Numbered from the stretch's first letter, positions 17,796 through 30,937 are shown. The stretch: 64,000 bases of DNA from Streptomyces actuosus (GCF_016921115.1 NZ_JAFFZS010000032.1:36109-100108); one strand, 5' to 3'. Notes: generated from the letters alone by a model not told the origin. A program made the numbers and translations.

Positions 17796-18445
17796 CCGGC
17801 GGGCACCGGTACGTCCGCGAGCCACCAGCCCGCCGGCACCCGCGGCCGGGGCCCGGTGCCGACGAGCAGCGTGCGCGGTCCCGTTCCCCCGAGTCCCTCG
17901 CCGGTGGCCTTCAGACAGGCCTCCTTGCGGGTCCAGCAGCGGGCGAAGGCGGCCGCACCCGCGGCGGGATCCGAGCCCGCCAGGCACGCCAGCTCCCGCT
18001 GCTCGGCGGGATGCAGGGCCCGCGCCGCGGCCATGGCCGTACGGAGCTGCGGCAGTTGCTCGACGTCCACCCCCACCGGCCGGTCTGCCAGGGCGATCAG
18101 GGCCAGCGCTCCCGAGTGGGAGAGGGAGAAGTGGAGCCGCTCGCCCGCCGCGCCCGCGACGGCCGGCCGGCCGTGCGGTCCCCGGCAGCCGGGGCAGGGC
18201 AGGCGGGTGAGCGGCACCTCGGCCGGGCGCATGTCCAGCCGCCCGCCGAGCAAGTGCCGCAGCGCGGTGTGCGCGGCGACGAACAGCGCCCGGTCACCCG
18301 GCCGCCGCAGCGCCGCCGCACGGCGACGCTCCCCGGCGTCCAGGGCGGACGCCGTGCGCGGGCCGGCGGCCGGCGTGCGCACCAGCCACACCTCCGGCCC
18401 GGCCGGCCCGGCTCCGGGCACGCACACCCGGGACACGGCGCTCAC
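17720..18445 (-). CDS. 4'-phosphopantetheinyl transferase (Sfp/EntD type)
   Basis: 241 residues from a GTG overlapping the MbtH stop (GTGA). It shows HFSLSHSG, VGVDVEQL (magnesium-binding Asp/Glu) and FARCWTRKEACLKATGEGL, the three landmarks of the Sfp superfamily. It transfers phosphopantetheine from CoA to the serine of carrier proteins, here the free aryl carrier (22703-22933) and the PCP of the EntF-like enzyme. It is the last gene of the biosynthetic operon. The C-terminal tail after ACALPDSAA is low complexity and lies inside the overlap with the convergent esterase gene. Confidence 0.9.
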   Translation of the reverse strand: MSAVSRVCVPGAGPAGPEVWLVRTPAAGPRTASALDAGERRRAAALRRPGDRALFVAAHTALRHLLGGRLDMRPAEVPLTRLPCPGCRGPHGRPAVAGAAGERLHFSLSHSGALALIALADRPVGVDVEQLPQLRTAMAAARALHPAEQRELACLAGSDPAAGAAAFARCWTRKEACLKATGEGLGGTGPRTLLVGTGPRPRVPAGWWLADVPVPAGYAAACALPDSAATSPSASSARQHT

Positions 18446-18731
18446 GCCGGGGACGCCTCCGTCCCCGGAACCGCACCCGGCCCGGTCCGCGCCCCCGACC
18501 ACGGCTCCGTCACCCTCTCCGTCTCCGTCACGCTCTCCGTCCCTGCTTCCGGCTCCGGCTCCGGCCGTGACTCCAGCCAGTGCGCGCAGGCCTCCCGGTC
18601 GGCCGGGCCGAACCGGGGCGTCCAGCCGGGCGGGACCTGCCGCCACTGCGGCCACAGGGACCGCGCACCCCGGTCGTTCTCCAGCACCAGATGGGGCGTC
18701 GCCCGGTCGAACGGGGCGAGATCACCGGGGT

Positions 18732-18735
<4 letters not shown>
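18442..18735 (-). CDS. MbtH-like protein with C-terminal extension
   Basis: 97 residues. The family signature is complete in the first 60: LVLENDRGARSLWPQWRQV, PPGWTPRFGPADREACAHWLE. MbtH proteins bind adenylation domains and help their folding and activity, so this one should serve the adjacent EntF-like synthetase. It is coupled to both neighbours: ATG over the EntF stop, and its own stop over the GTG of the transferase. MbtH proteins are normally about 70 residues. Here a Glu/Thr/Pro-rich tail of some 37 residues follows, rich in short VTE repeats and probably disordered. Confidence 0.92.
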
Positions 18736-22702
<3,967 letters not shown>

Positions 22703-22706
<4 letters not shown>

Positions 22707-22933
22707 GAGGCGGCCCCCAGGAGGGGCGCCCACGCCTCGATGGCGGGCCGCTCGGCCAGATCGGCGAAGTCGGCGGCGACCCCGTGGTCGCGCCGCCAGC
22801 GTTCCAGCAGGGACATGATGCGGACCGAGTCCAGGCCGTGGTCGACGAGGTTCTCGTCGACGGGTACGTCCGCGGGGTCCTCGCCGAGGCAGTCGGCGAC
22901 GTCGTGGTGGATCTGCTCGACGGTGAGTGCCAT
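22703..22933 (-). CDS. Free aryl carrier protein
   Basis: 76 residues. VDENLVDHGLDSVRIMSLLERW has the phosphopantetheine-accepting serine in HGLDSVR, typical of aryl carrier proteins. In enterobacteria and bacilli this domain is the C-terminal part of EntB/DhbB. Here it is a separate gene six bases downstream of the isochorismatase. It would carry 2,3-dihydroxybenzoate, loaded by the EntE-like ligase, to the condensation domain of the EntF-like enzyme. Its stop overlaps the GTG start of that synthetase. Confidence 0.9.
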
Positions 22934-22939
22934 GGCGGC

Positions 22940-23596
22940 TCAGGTCTCCTTGGTGAGCGCGCCCTGCAGCGCGTCGGTGAGTACGTCGGTGGTGGTGACC
23001 CTGGCGCAGCGGCCGGCGGCCCAGCGCAGCGCCATGTCGTGGTCCTCGCGGGAGAAGTCGGCGACGGCGTCGGCGGCCACGAAGGCGCGGATGTCGCGCA
23101 TCCAGGCGTCCACCGCGGTCGTCAGCACGCCGATGTGCGCGTACACGCCGGTGACGATCAGCTCGTCGCGTCCCCGGGCGGCCATCAGGCCGGCGAGTTC
23201 CGTGCGGGCGAAGGCGCTGTACTTCCACTTGGTGAGCAGGGTGTCCCCGGGGGCGGGGGCCACCGCGTCCGGGATCGCGAGCGCGCGCGGGTCGTCGGCG
23301 ACGCCCGGTCCCCAGAAGTCGAGTTGCAGACCTCGCTCGGCGGGGGTCTGGCCGCCGCGCTGCACCGAGTAGACGACCGGAACGCCCGCCGCGCGGGCCG
23401 CGCCGATCAGCCGGGCCGTGTTGCCGAGCATCCCGGTCAGGGGCTGCTCACCGGCGGGGAAGGCGTCCAGGAAGTGGTTCTGCAGGTCGTGCACGAGCAG
23501 CACCGCGCGGGACGGGTCCGGGTCCCAGACGACCCGGTTCTCCGGCAAGTCGCCGGCGATGGGCAGCGGATAGCCGGTGACGGCGGGAAGTGCCAT
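22940..23596 (-). CDS. entB: Isochorismatase (2,3-dihydro-2,3-dihydroxybenzoate synthase)
   Basis: 218 residues, the isochorismate lyase half only. The N-terminus NRVVWDPDPSRAVLLVHDLQ has the catalytic Asp in HDLQNHF. WKYSAFARTELAGLM has the family Lys, and the cysteine position of the superfamily nucleophile reads GVYAHIGV, as in EntB-type isochorismatases. The enzyme converts isochorismate to dihydro-dihydroxybenzoate and pyruvate. The carrier domain found fused in EntB is encoded by the next gene, so this is a split version. Confidence 0.92.
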   Translation of the reverse strand: MALPAVTGYPLPIAGDLPENRVVWDPDPSRAVLLVHDLQNHFLDAFPAGEQPLTGMLGNTARLIGAARAAGVPVVYSVQRGGQTPAERGLQLDFWGPGVADDPRALAIPDAVAPAPGDTLLTKWKYSAFARTELAGLMAARGRDELIVTGVYAHIGVLTTAVDAWMRDIRAFVAADAVADFSREDHDMALRWAAGRCARVTTTDVLTDALQGALTKET

Positions 23597-23611
23597 GGTG
23601 GTGGGGGCCTT

Positions 23612-25294
23612 TCAGTGCTGCTCGGGGCGTGCGGCGGCGGGGCCGGTGGCGGCCGACCGCAGGCCGTTCTTGCTGATCTTGCCGACGCCGGTGTGGGGGA
23701 ACGCTTCGACGAAGCGGACCCGGTCCGGCACCTTGTAGGCGGCCAGGCCCTGTTCGCGGACGAACCGCTTGATCGTCACCGGCTCGAGCGGTCCCGCGCC
23801 GGGGCGCGGGATCACGTAGGCGAGAGTGCGTTCGCCCAGGTAGGGGTCGGGAACCGCGACCACGCAGACGTCGTGGACGCACGGGTGGCGCAGGACGGCG
23901 TTCTCCACCTCCTCCGGGGCGATCTTCTCGCCGCCGCGGTTGATCTGGTCCTTCGCCCGGCCCTCGACCACCAGGTGCCCGGTCGGGGTGCGGCGCACGA
24001 TGTCCCCGGTGCGGTAGAAGCCGTCCTCGGTGAACGCGCGGGCGTTGTGCTCGGGGGCCCGCCAGTAGCCGCGGACGGTGTAGGGGCCCCGGGTCAGCAG
24101 GTGCCCGAACGCGCCCTCGGGGACGTCCTCGTCGCCGTCGTCGACGATGCGTATCTCGTCGTCGGGGGAGATCGGCAGGCCCTGGGTGGTGACCACCGTC
24201 TCGTACGGGTCGTCCAGGCGGGTGTAGTTGACCAGTCCCTCGGCCATGCCGAAGACCTGCATCAGGTCGCAGCCCAGGGCGGGCCGGAGGCGCCGGGCCG
24301 CCGCCTCGCTGTACTTGGCGCCGCCCACCAGGACCAGCCGCAGGCTGGACAGGTCCTCCTCCGCCCCCGCGGCGGTGTCGGTCCACACCAGGGCGAGCGG
24401 CGGCACCAGGCCGGTCATGGTGATCCTCTCCCGCTCGATCAGCGCGAAGGCGGTCGCCGGCTCGGGCGACGGGCACATCACCGCGGTGCCGCCCGCGTAC
24501 AGCGTGCCCAGCCAGCCCGGCGAGCTGGCGGGGAAGTTGTGCGCGGCGGGCAGGACCACCAGGAACCGGGTGTCCGCGTCGACGCCGCAGATCTCGTTGG
24601 AGCCGCGCAGGGAGTAGAGGTAGTCGTCGTGGGTGCGCGGGATCAGCTTGGGCACGCCGGTGGTGCCGCCGGAAAGCTGGAGGAAGGCGAGTTCGTGCGG
24701 CTGGGGCCGCTCCGGTTCCGCGCCGGCGGCCGGCGGGTCGCACGGCACGTCGGCGAGGGGCGTGTGCTCGCCCGGGTCCCCGACCACGAACACGTGCCGC
24801 AGCGTCGGCGTGGTGCCGCGCACCAGGGTCGCGAGCCCGCGGTGGTCGAAGCCCGCGTGCCGGTCCGGGATCACGTAGGCGACGGCCTCGGTGAAGGAGC
24901 AGAAGTAGGCGATCTCGGAGCGGCGGTGTGCGGGGAGCGCGTACACCGGCAGTGCGCCGATCCGGAACAGCGCGAAGGCCACCTCGACCAGTTCGCCGAT
25001 GTTCGGCAGTTGCAGGACGACGCGGTCGCCCCTGGTGATGCCGCGGGCCCGGAAGCCGGCCGCCAGCCGGTCGACGCGCTCGTCGAGCTGCCGGTAGGTC
25101 CAGGTGCGCCGGTCGGGCGCCGGATCGATCAGGGCGATCCGGTCCGGGTGCGCCGTGGCCCGCTCGCGCAGGAACGCGCCGAACGTCTCGCCGCGCCAGT
25201 ACCCGGCCGCGCGGTAGCGCTCGGCGAACTCGGCGGGCCAGGTGGGGGCGTCCGCACCGGGGGTGGTGGCCGGCGGGCTGCTGTCGAAGGTCAC
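23612..25294 (-). CDS. entE: 2,3-dihydroxybenzoate-AMP ligase
   Basis: 560 residues, stand-alone adenylation enzyme. It has LQLSGGTTGVPKLIPRTHDD (P-loop), VFGMAEGLVNYTRLDD, YRTGDIVRRTPTGHLVVEGR and DQINRGGEKIAPEEVEN with the catalytic Lys near GVGKISKNGL. It activates dihydroxybenzoate with ATP and loads it onto the free aryl carrier protein. Start GTG at 25294 overlaps the stop of the isochorismate synthase gene (GTGA). An in-frame extension upstream would lie inside that gene. Length is close to the usual 540. Confidence 0.94.
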   Translation of the reverse strand: MTFDSSPPATTPGADAPTWPAEFAERYRAAGYWRGETFGAFLRERATAHPDRIALIDPAPDRRTWTYRQLDERVDRLAAGFRARGITRGDRVVLQLPNIGELVEVAFALFRIGALPVYALPAHRRSEIAYFCSFTEAVAYVIPDRHAGFDHRGLATLVRGTTPTLRHVFVVGDPGEHTPLADVPCDPPAAGAEPERPQPHELAFLQLSGGTTGVPKLIPRTHDDYLYSLRGSNEICGVDADTRFLVVLPAAHNFPASSPGWLGTLYAGGTAVMCPSPEPATAFALIERERITMTGLVPPLALVWTDTAAGAEEDLSSLRLVLVGGAKYSEAAARRLRPALGCDLMQVFGMAEGLVNYTRLDDPYETVVTTQGLPISPDDEIRIVDDGDEDVPEGAFGHLLTRGPYTVRGYWRAPEHNARAFTEDGFYRTGDIVRRTPTGHLVVEGRAKDQINRGGEKIAPEEVENAVLRHPCVHDVCVVAVPDPYLGERTLAYVIPRPGAGPLEPVTIKRFVREQGLAAYKVPDRVRFVEAFPHTGVGKISKNGLRSAATGPAAARPEQH

Positions 25295-26514
25295 AGTGCG
25301 GCTCCCACGGCGTCGAGGAAGGTGCGGAACTTGGCGGCGGTCTCGTCGGTCTCCGCCTGCGGCGAGGACGCGGCCACGACCCCTGCGCCGGCGAACAGGC
25401 GCAGCCGGTTGCCCTCGGCCTCGGCGCAGCGGATCGTCACGACCCACTCGCCGTCGCCGTGCGCGTCCTGCCAGCCGACCATTCCGGTGTAGGCGCCGCG
25501 GTCGAAGGGCTCGGAGGCGGCGATGACCTCCCGCGCCACGGCGGTCGGGGTGCCGCACACGGCGGGGGTCGGGTGCAGTGCGGAGGCCAGGTCGAGCGCG
25601 GTGGCGGCCGGGTCGGCGAGTTCGCCGGTGACGGTGGTCGAGAGGTGCCACATGGCGGCCGTGCGGACCAGCGTCGGCCGCGCGGGGACCTCCAGGCGGG
25701 TGCAGAGCGGCTCCAGCGCCCGCCGGACGGCGTCCACCACGACGGCGTGCTCGTGGAGGTCCTTCTCCGACTGCAGCAGCGCGGCGGCGCGGCGGACGTC
25801 GTCGGCGAGGTCGGCGCTGCGGGGCGCCGAACCGGCCAGCGGGTTGGCGACGAGCCGCCCCCCGGTGCGCGCCACCAGCAGTTCCGGGCTGGCGCCGACC
25901 AGGGTGCGGCCCGGACCGGCGGGCACCGCGAAGGTGTATCCGGCGGGGTCGCGCCGGGCCAGGCGGCGCAGCATGGCCGCCAGGTCGGGCGCCGTGGCGG
26001 AGGTGAGTTCCAGGGTGCGGGCGAGGACGACCTTGTCGAGCTCCCCGGCCCGCATGCGGTCCACGGCTGCGGCGACCGCCTCGCGGTACACGGCCGCCGA
26101 CGGCACCTCTCGCACCTGCCAGCGGTGGGGGGCGCCCTCGCCTGCGGTGAGGGCGGCGGCCGGGTCCTCGCGCAGGGCCGGGGCGCGGCGCACGGTCCTC
26201 GGTACGGCGAGTGCGGCGGGGGCGTCTCTGTCGAAGGGGACCGCGCCCATGACCAGCGGGGCGGGGCCCGGGCCTTCGGCGCCGCCGGTGCGGTGACGGT
26301 GTGCGGTCTGCTCGGCGAGCACGGACCGGACCCGTTCCCCCAGTGGTGCCGTGCCGTGTGGGACCTCGGCGGCCGTGCCGGCGCCGAGCAGGGTGCGGCG
26401 GGGGGTGGCGAGGAACCGGTGCTCGCCCGGGCGGTAGGCGTGCAGCAGGGCGCCTGCGGTGCCGGGCAGGACGGCGGGCGCCGGCGGGGGCGGTTCGTGC
26501 ACAGAGGTGGTCAT
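25291..26514 (-). CDS. entC: Isochorismate synthase
   Basis: 407 residues, chorismate-binding family. It has DKVVLARTLELTSA, FVVPAGPGRTLVGASPELLVAR-like spacing, NPLAGSAPRSADLADD, DLHEHAVVVDAVRRAL and LHPTPAVCGTP, the order seen in EntC/DhbC. It converts chorismate to isochorismate, the first step to dihydroxybenzoate. I chose the ATG at 26514 (MTTSVHEPP), which has GGAG six bases upstream, over an upstream start at 26547. Gene order EntA, EntC, EntE, EntB, ArCP, EntF gives the whole catechol pathway in one direction. Confidence 0.93.
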   Translation of the reverse strand: MTTSVHEPPPPAPAVLPGTAGALLHAYRPGEHRFLATPRRTLLGAGTAAEVPHGTAPLGERVRSVLAEQTAHRHRTGGAEGPGPAPLVMGAVPFDRDAPAALAVPRTVRRAPALREDPAAALTAGEGAPHRWQVREVPSAAVYREAVAAAVDRMRAGELDKVVLARTLELTSATAPDLAAMLRRLARRDPAGYTFAVPAGPGRTLVGASPELLVARTGGRLVANPLAGSAPRSADLADDVRRAAALLQSEKDLHEHAVVVDAVRRALEPLCTRLEVPARPTLVRTAAMWHLSTTVTGELADPAATALDLASALHPTPAVCGTPTAVAREVIAASEPFDRGAYTGMVGWQDAHGDGEWVVTIRCAEAEGNRLRLFAGAGVVAASSPQAETDETAAKFRTFLDAVGAAL

Positions 26515-26602
26515 GGGGTCTCCAGGTCCGTCCGGCACGGGGTGCACGGGGCGGTGGAAGTCGGGGGGTGCGAGTCGGGGGGAACGGGGCGGGTGCGAGG
26601 GG

Positions 26603-27460
26603 TCAGGCCCGCAGGGTGGCGCCGCCGTCGACGTAGAGGTCGTGCAGGGTGATGTGGCGGGCCCGGTCGGAGGCGAGGAAGACCACGGCGTCGGCGACGT
26701 CCGCCGGGTCGGCGATCCGGCCGAGCGGTATGCCGGTGCGGTGGGCGGCGAGGTCGCCCTCGATCACCCGGCGCGCCGCCGCTTGCTCGTCGTCGCCGGT
26801 CCACAGCGCCCGCTGCATGTCGGTGAGGGTCGAGCCGGGTGAGACGGTGTTGCACCGCACGCCGTGCGCGGCGACCTCCAGGCCGAGACACTTGGTGAAC
26901 ATCACGGCCGCCGCCTTGGACGCCGCGTAGGCGGACAGTCCGGCGCGCGGGACGCCCGCCGCGTTGGACGCGACGGTGACGATGCTGCCGCCGCCGCGGG
27001 CGGCCATCCGTCGCGCGGCGGCCCGCGAGACGTGGAAGACCCCGGTGGTGTTGACGGCGAAGGTGTCGGCCCAGGCGGCGTCGGTCGTACCGGTGACGGG
27101 GGCGGGGTGCAGGACGCCGGCGACGTTGACGACGATGTCGAGCGGGCCCAGGACGTCCTCGGCCTCGGCCACGGCGGACTCGACGGCCGCCGGGTCCCGA
27201 ACGTCCAGGGCGCGGGCGACGACCCGTCCCGGGTGTCCGCCGGGGCGGCCGTCGTGGTCGGGTCCGCGGCCCTCGCGGTGCCGTGCCGGGTCCCCGGGAT
27301 ACTCCGCGGCGAGGCCGCGGACGCCGTCGTGGTGGAGGTCGGTGGCCAGGACCCGGGCGCCGCGCTCGGCCAGCGCCCGCACGACGGCCTCCCCGATCCC
27401 TCTGCCGGCCCCGGTCACGAGGGCGTTCCGGCCGGCGAACTCCCATGGTGAGTCGGTCAC
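26603..27460 (-). CDS. entA: 2,3-dihydro-2,3-dihydroxybenzoate dehydrogenase
   Basis: 285 residues, short-chain dehydrogenase. The NAD-binding motif is TGAGRGIGEAV; then NVAGVLHP (NAG-type motif), VASNAAG with the active Ser, and YAASKAA (catalytic YxxxK). The C-terminus IPLGRIADPADVADAVVFLA is typical of the EntA branch. It oxidises dihydro-dihydroxybenzoate to 2,3-dihydroxybenzoate. An insert of about 20 residues after DLHHDGVRGLAAE, rich in His/Gly/Asp, is unusual for EntA, whose usual length is about 250. The GTG at 27460 overlaps the stop of the binding-protein gene. Confidence 0.9.
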   Translation of the reverse strand: MTDSPWEFAGRNALVTGAGRGIGEAVVRALAERGARVLATDLHHDGVRGLAAEYPGDPARHREGRGPDHDGRPGGHPGRVVARALDVRDPAAVESAVAEAEDVLGPLDIVVNVAGVLHPAPVTGTTDAAWADTFAVNTTGVFHVSRAAARRMAARGGGSIVTVASNAAGVPRAGLSAYAASKAAAVMFTKCLGLEVAAHGVRCNTVSPGSTLTDMQRALWTGDDEQAAARRVIEGDLAAHRTGIPLGRIADPADVADAVVFLASDRARHITLHDLYVDGGATLRA

Positions 27461-28443
27461 TTGACCATCGCCTCGCGGATGTCGCCGAGTACCTTCAGAG
27501 CCGCCTGCGCGCCACCGAGGCTGGTCCACATCGAACCGTCGATCTGCACGGCCTGCCCTGACCCGACGGCCTTCAGCTGCCGGTACGCGGGCTTCTCGGC
27601 CAGCGTGTCGAGCAGGCCGGCGTCCTTGCCGCCGGAGTCGAGGGTGCCGATGAACAGCCAGTCGCCGTCGATCTCGGAGAGGTTCTCGTCGCTGATCGGG
27701 GTGGAGTGGCCCTCGCCCTTGTCGTTCTGGATGCCCGGGCGCCGGAAGCCGAGGTCCTTCAGTACGTCGGAGATGAACACGCCCTGCTGCATCACGGCGG
27801 TGCCCTTGGCCGAGTACCGCGCGACGGACACCGACGCGCCGGCCCGGCTGCCGAGGTCCTTCTTCAGGGCCGCGACCTTCCGGTCGTAGTCGGCCAGGAA
27901 GTCCTCGGCCTCGTTGGTCCGGCCCAACGCCTTGCCGGTGAGCTGGAGGGCGCTCTTCCAGTTCTTGCCGCCGTCGATGGTGACGACGGTCGGAGCGATC
28001 CGGCGCAGTTGCTGGAGAACCTGCGCGTCGGCCGTCTGCCCGGCCAGGATGACGTCGGGCCGGGCTCGCACCACCTTCTCGATGTCGGGGCCGGTGACCG
28101 CGCCCACCACCGGTATGCCGCCCGCCTGTTCGGCGAGGTAGGCGGGTGCGCCCTGCTGGCCCCGGCCCGCGGTCAGACCGACCGGCTTCACCCCGAGGGC
28201 GAGCGCCGAGTCCAGGTCCGTCTCGCTCAGTGCGAGTACCCGCCGGGGGTGCTCGGGCACCTTCACCTCCGTGCCGGTGGCGTCGGTGACCGTCACCGTG
28301 CCTGTCGCCGCGGGCTCCCCGTTCCCGGACGCGCCGTCCGAGGAGCCGCAGGCGGCCAGGGACAGGGTGGCGGCGGTCAGCGTCACGGCCGCCAGGGCGG
28401 GGCGGGCGGAGCGATGCGGGCGGGACGGGCGGTTCATCACCAT
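27457..28443 (-). CDS. fepB: Fe-siderophore substrate-binding lipoprotein
   Basis: 328 residues. The signal peptide ALAAVTLTAATLSLAAC ends in a lipobox (LAAC) that would anchor the protein to the outer membrane face. The rest is the two-lobed periplasmic-binding fold of the FepB/FhuD class (HPRRVLALSETDLDSALALG, RPDVILAGQTADAQ, LGGAQAALKVLGDIREAMVK). It captures the ferric catecholate and passes it to the permeases encoded divergently at 28613-30930. I chose the ATG at 28443 with AGGAAAG upstream. It heads the biosynthetic operon, with an iron box in the 169-bp divergent gap. Confidence 0.9.
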   Translation of the reverse strand: MVMNRPSRPHRSARPALAAVTLTAATLSLAACGSSDGASGNGEPAATGTVTVTDATGTEVKVPEHPRRVLALSETDLDSALALGVKPVGLTAGRGQQGAPAYLAEQAGGIPVVGAVTGPDIEKVVRARPDVILAGQTADAQVLQQLRRIAPTVVTIDGGKNWKSALQLTGKALGRTNEAEDFLADYDRKVAALKKDLGSRAGASVSVARYSAKGTAVMQQGVFISDVLKDLGFRRPGIQNDKGEGHSTPISDENLSEIDGDWLFIGTLDSGGKDAGLLDTLAEKPAYRQLKAVGSGQAVQIDGSMWTSLGGAQAALKVLGDIREAMVK

Positions 28444-28594
28444 GGCGTGTCTTTCCTGATTCTCTGCGTGGGTCCGGTGGACGGGAAGTGCGGTCTTCAC
28501 TGCGGCAGCACCTCTGCGATCCACGGCCACAGGGACCTTGACGGCCTTTCGGCAGGCGTGCGCCACCAGAGCGCCCCACCGAGGGAAGTAAAAC

Positions 28595-28613
28595 TTAGGT
28601 TAGGCTAACCATA
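28595..28613. promoter_or_regulatory. Iron box between binding-protein and importer genes
   Basis: TTAGGTTAGGCTAACCATA matches the DmdR/IdeR consensus almost perfectly and is palindromic in TTAGGTTAG/CTAACC. It serves the divergent gap between fepB and the importer. It abuts the first ATG of the permease frame, so either that message is almost leaderless or translation starts at a later GTG. Confidence 0.85.
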
Positions 28614-29803
28614 TGTTGACTGCGCAAGGGGGCGGGGTGGAAGGGAGCGGGTCCGGCCGGGTGAGCGGCCTTGCGGCCGGTTGCTCCACCGAGACCGCGG
28701 ACACCCCGGACGGACCCGGCACCCCTGACACCCCGGCGGAGCCCGGCGCGCCGGGGGCGCCGCCCGCCCCGCCCGGGCGGGCGACGCGGCGGCCCCTCCC
28801 GTGGGTCGTCGCAGTCGTCCTCGCCCTGCTGCCGGTGCTGGCGCTGCTGTCCCTGCTGATCGGCACCGGCACCAGCTCACCCGCCCGCGCCTGGGCCTAC
28901 CTGCTCGGCGACCCGGGCGCCCGGGCCGATGCCCAACTGCGGCTGGCCGTGGTCGACCTGCGCCTGCCGCGGACCCTCGCCGGGGTGCTGGTCGGCGCCT
29001 GCCTCGGCACGGCCGGCTGCCTCCTGCAGGCCGCCACCCGCAACCCGCTGGCGGAGACCGGGCTCCTCGGCGTCAACTCCGGCGCCGCCTTCGCGGTCGT
29101 CGTCGGACTCACCTTCTTCGGCGTCGGCTCCCCCGAGGGCCTGCTGACGTGGGCACTGCTCGGCGGCATGGCCGCCAGCGCGGCCGTCCTGCTCCTGGCG
29201 GGTGCCGGACGCACCGCGGGCTCGCCGCTGCGCCTGGTGCTGGCCGGCTCGGCGCTCGGCGCCACCTTCCACGGCCTGACCTCCTCGGTGCTGCTCGGCA
29301 CCCGGTCGACCTTCGACACCTACCGCTACTGGACCATCGGCTCCCTCGCCGGCGCCACCACCGACGGCCTGCTCCCACTGCTGCCACCGGCCGGCGCCGG
29401 GTTCCTGCTCGCGCTGCTGACGGCACGCCCGCTGTCCGCCCTCGCACTCGGCGACGACAGCGCCCGGTCCCTGGGCCACCGTCCCGGCCGCACCCGGCTG
29501 GTGACCGCGGCGGCCGTCTCCCTGCTCGCCGGCTGCGCCGTCGCCGTGGCCGGGCCGATCGCCTTCCTCGGTCTGCTCGCCCCGTACGCGGCCCGCGCCC
29601 TGACGGGGCCCCGGATGTCCGCCCAGCTCCTGCTGTCCGCGGTCGTCGGCACGGACGTCATGCTCGCCGCCGACGTCCTCGCCCGGATCGTGATCCGCCC
29701 CTGGGAGACCCCGGTCAGTGTGCTCCTCGCCTTCGTCGGCGGCCCTCTGCTGGTGTGGATCGCCCGTTCCTCCCGCCTGTCGACCGCAGGAGCCGCCCCA
29801 TGA
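28613..29803 (+). CDS. fepD: Fe-siderophore ABC permease (FecCD family), first subunit
   Basis: 396 residues from the first ATG, with at least eight membrane segments (for example WVVAVVLALLPVLALLSLLI, LVTAAAVSLLAGCAVAVAGP). FecCD landmarks are LRLPRTLAGVLVGACLGTAG, NPLAETGLLGVNSGAA and PIAFLGLLAPYAARALTGP. It forms the channel for ferric enterobactin with the next permease. The ATG at 28613 sits directly against the iron box. In-frame GTGs at 28637 (after AAGGGGG) and 28661 (after GGAAGGGAG) are good alternatives and would remove only a Pro/Gly-rich, non-conserved N-terminus. Its stop overlaps the ATG of the second permease. Confidence 0.88.
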   Translation: MLTAQGGGVEGSGSGRVSGLAAGCSTETADTPDGPGTPDTPAEPGAPGAPPAPPGRATRRPLPWVVAVVLALLPVLALLSLLIGTGTSSPARAWAYLLGDPGARADAQLRLAVVDLRLPRTLAGVLVGACLGTAGCLLQAATRNPLAETGLLGVNSGAAFAVVVGLTFFGVGSPEGLLTWALLGGMAASAAVLLLAGAGRTAGSPLRLVLAGSALGATFHGLTSSVLLGTRSTFDTYRYWTIGSLAGATTDGLLPLLPPAGAGFLLALLTARPLSALALGDDSARSLGHRPGRTRLVTAAAVSLLAGCAVAVAGPIAFLGLLAPYAARALTGPRMSAQLLLSAVVGTDVMLAADVLARIVIRPWETPVSVLLAFVGGPLLVWIARSSRLSTAGAAP

Positions 29804-30930
29804 CGGACATGACACCGCGTCGGGCGCCGGGAAGTCCCGCGACGGCATCGGGGACCGCGCCCGACCACGCGGCGATCGACATCACGCCCCCGGACAGCAC
29901 CGTCCTGCGGCGCGGCGCGGTCTCCTGGCTCTTCCCCCGGCGCGGCGCCCTCGCCGCCGTGCTGCTGCTGCCGGCGCTCGCCGTCCTCGTCGTCCTCGCC
30001 GCGCTGGCCAGTTCGAGCGGCATGAGCCTCGCCGACACGGTCTCCGGACTGCTGGGGACGGGTGACCGGGGAACCACGATGATCGTGCGGGACTTCCGGC
30101 TGCCCAGGATCTTCGTCGGCGTCACGGTCGGCGCCTGCCTCGGCACGGCCGGCTGCCTCACTCAGGCCCTCGCCGGGAACCGCCTCGCGACCCCCGACCT
30201 GATCGGCGTCGACGACGGCGCCACCGCGGTCGTCGTCGCCACCGCGGCGGGCTCGTCCACGGGCATGGTCGGCGCCTGGTGGCTCGGACCGCTCGGCGCC
30301 GTCGGCGCCGCCGTCCTCGTCGTGCTGTGCGCGGGCGGCGCGGGCACCGCCGGCTACCGCGTGCTGGTCGTCGGCATCGGCGTCTCCACCTTCATCGGCG
30401 CGGCGGGCGACCTCATCATGTCCCGGGAGAACGACAACACCGCCGGGGGCGTCTTCCTCTGGGCCGTCGGCAGCCTCAACGGCCGGGACTGGTCCGTCGG
30501 GACGCCGCTGCTGATCGTCCTGATCGCTCTGCTGCCGCTCGGCCTGGCCGTCGGCCACCGCCTCCGACTCCTCCACTTCGACGACGACATGGCCGCCGCC
30601 CTCGGCGCCGACCTGCGCCGGGTACGGGCCGCCGCGCTGGCGCTCGCGGTCGTCCTGGCCGGCGTCGCGGTGGGCGTCGGCGGACCCATCGGGTTCGTGG
30701 CGCTGGCCGCACCGATCCTCGCCCAGCGGCTCGCCGGACCCACCCGGGTGCCCGTCCTGGGCTCGGCCCTGGTGGGTGCGGCACTGGTCACCGCCGCCGA
30801 CGCCCTCGGCCGCGTCGTCGCCCCCGTCGAACTCCCCGTCGGTGTCGTCACCAGCGTCCTGGGCGGCCCGTTCCTGCTCTGGGTACTGCTGCGCGCCGAC
30901 TCCGACGGGCCCCCCACCGGAAAGGCCTGA
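29800..30930 (+). CDS. fepG: Fe-siderophore ABC permease (FecCD family), second subunit
   Basis: 376 residues, ATG overlapping the previous stop. It has the same FecCD pattern: FRLPRIFVGVTVGACLGTAG, NRLATPDLIGVDDGATAVVV, NDNTAGGVFLWAVGSLNGRD and GPIGFVALAAPILAQRLAGP. With the previous subunit it forms the transmembrane importer. Assigning D and G to the two subunits is by order only. The N-terminal 45 residues before the first membrane segment are polar and poorly conserved. Confidence 0.9.
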   Translation: MTDMTPRRAPGSPATASGTAPDHAAIDITPPDSTVLRRGAVSWLFPRRGALAAVLLLPALAVLVVLAALASSSGMSLADTVSGLLGTGDRGTTMIVRDFRLPRIFVGVTVGACLGTAGCLTQALAGNRLATPDLIGVDDGATAVVVATAAGSSTGMVGAWWLGPLGAVGAAVLVVLCAGGAGTAGYRVLVVGIGVSTFIGAAGDLIMSRENDNTAGGVFLWAVGSLNGRDWSVGTPLLIVLIALLPLGLAVGHRLRLLHFDDDMAAALGADLRRVRAAALALAVVLAGVAVGVGGPIGFVALAAPILAQRLAGPTRVPVLGSALVGAALVTAADALGRVVAPVELPVGVVTSVLGGPFLLWVLLRADSDGPPTGKA

Positions 30931-30937
30931 CCCCGCC

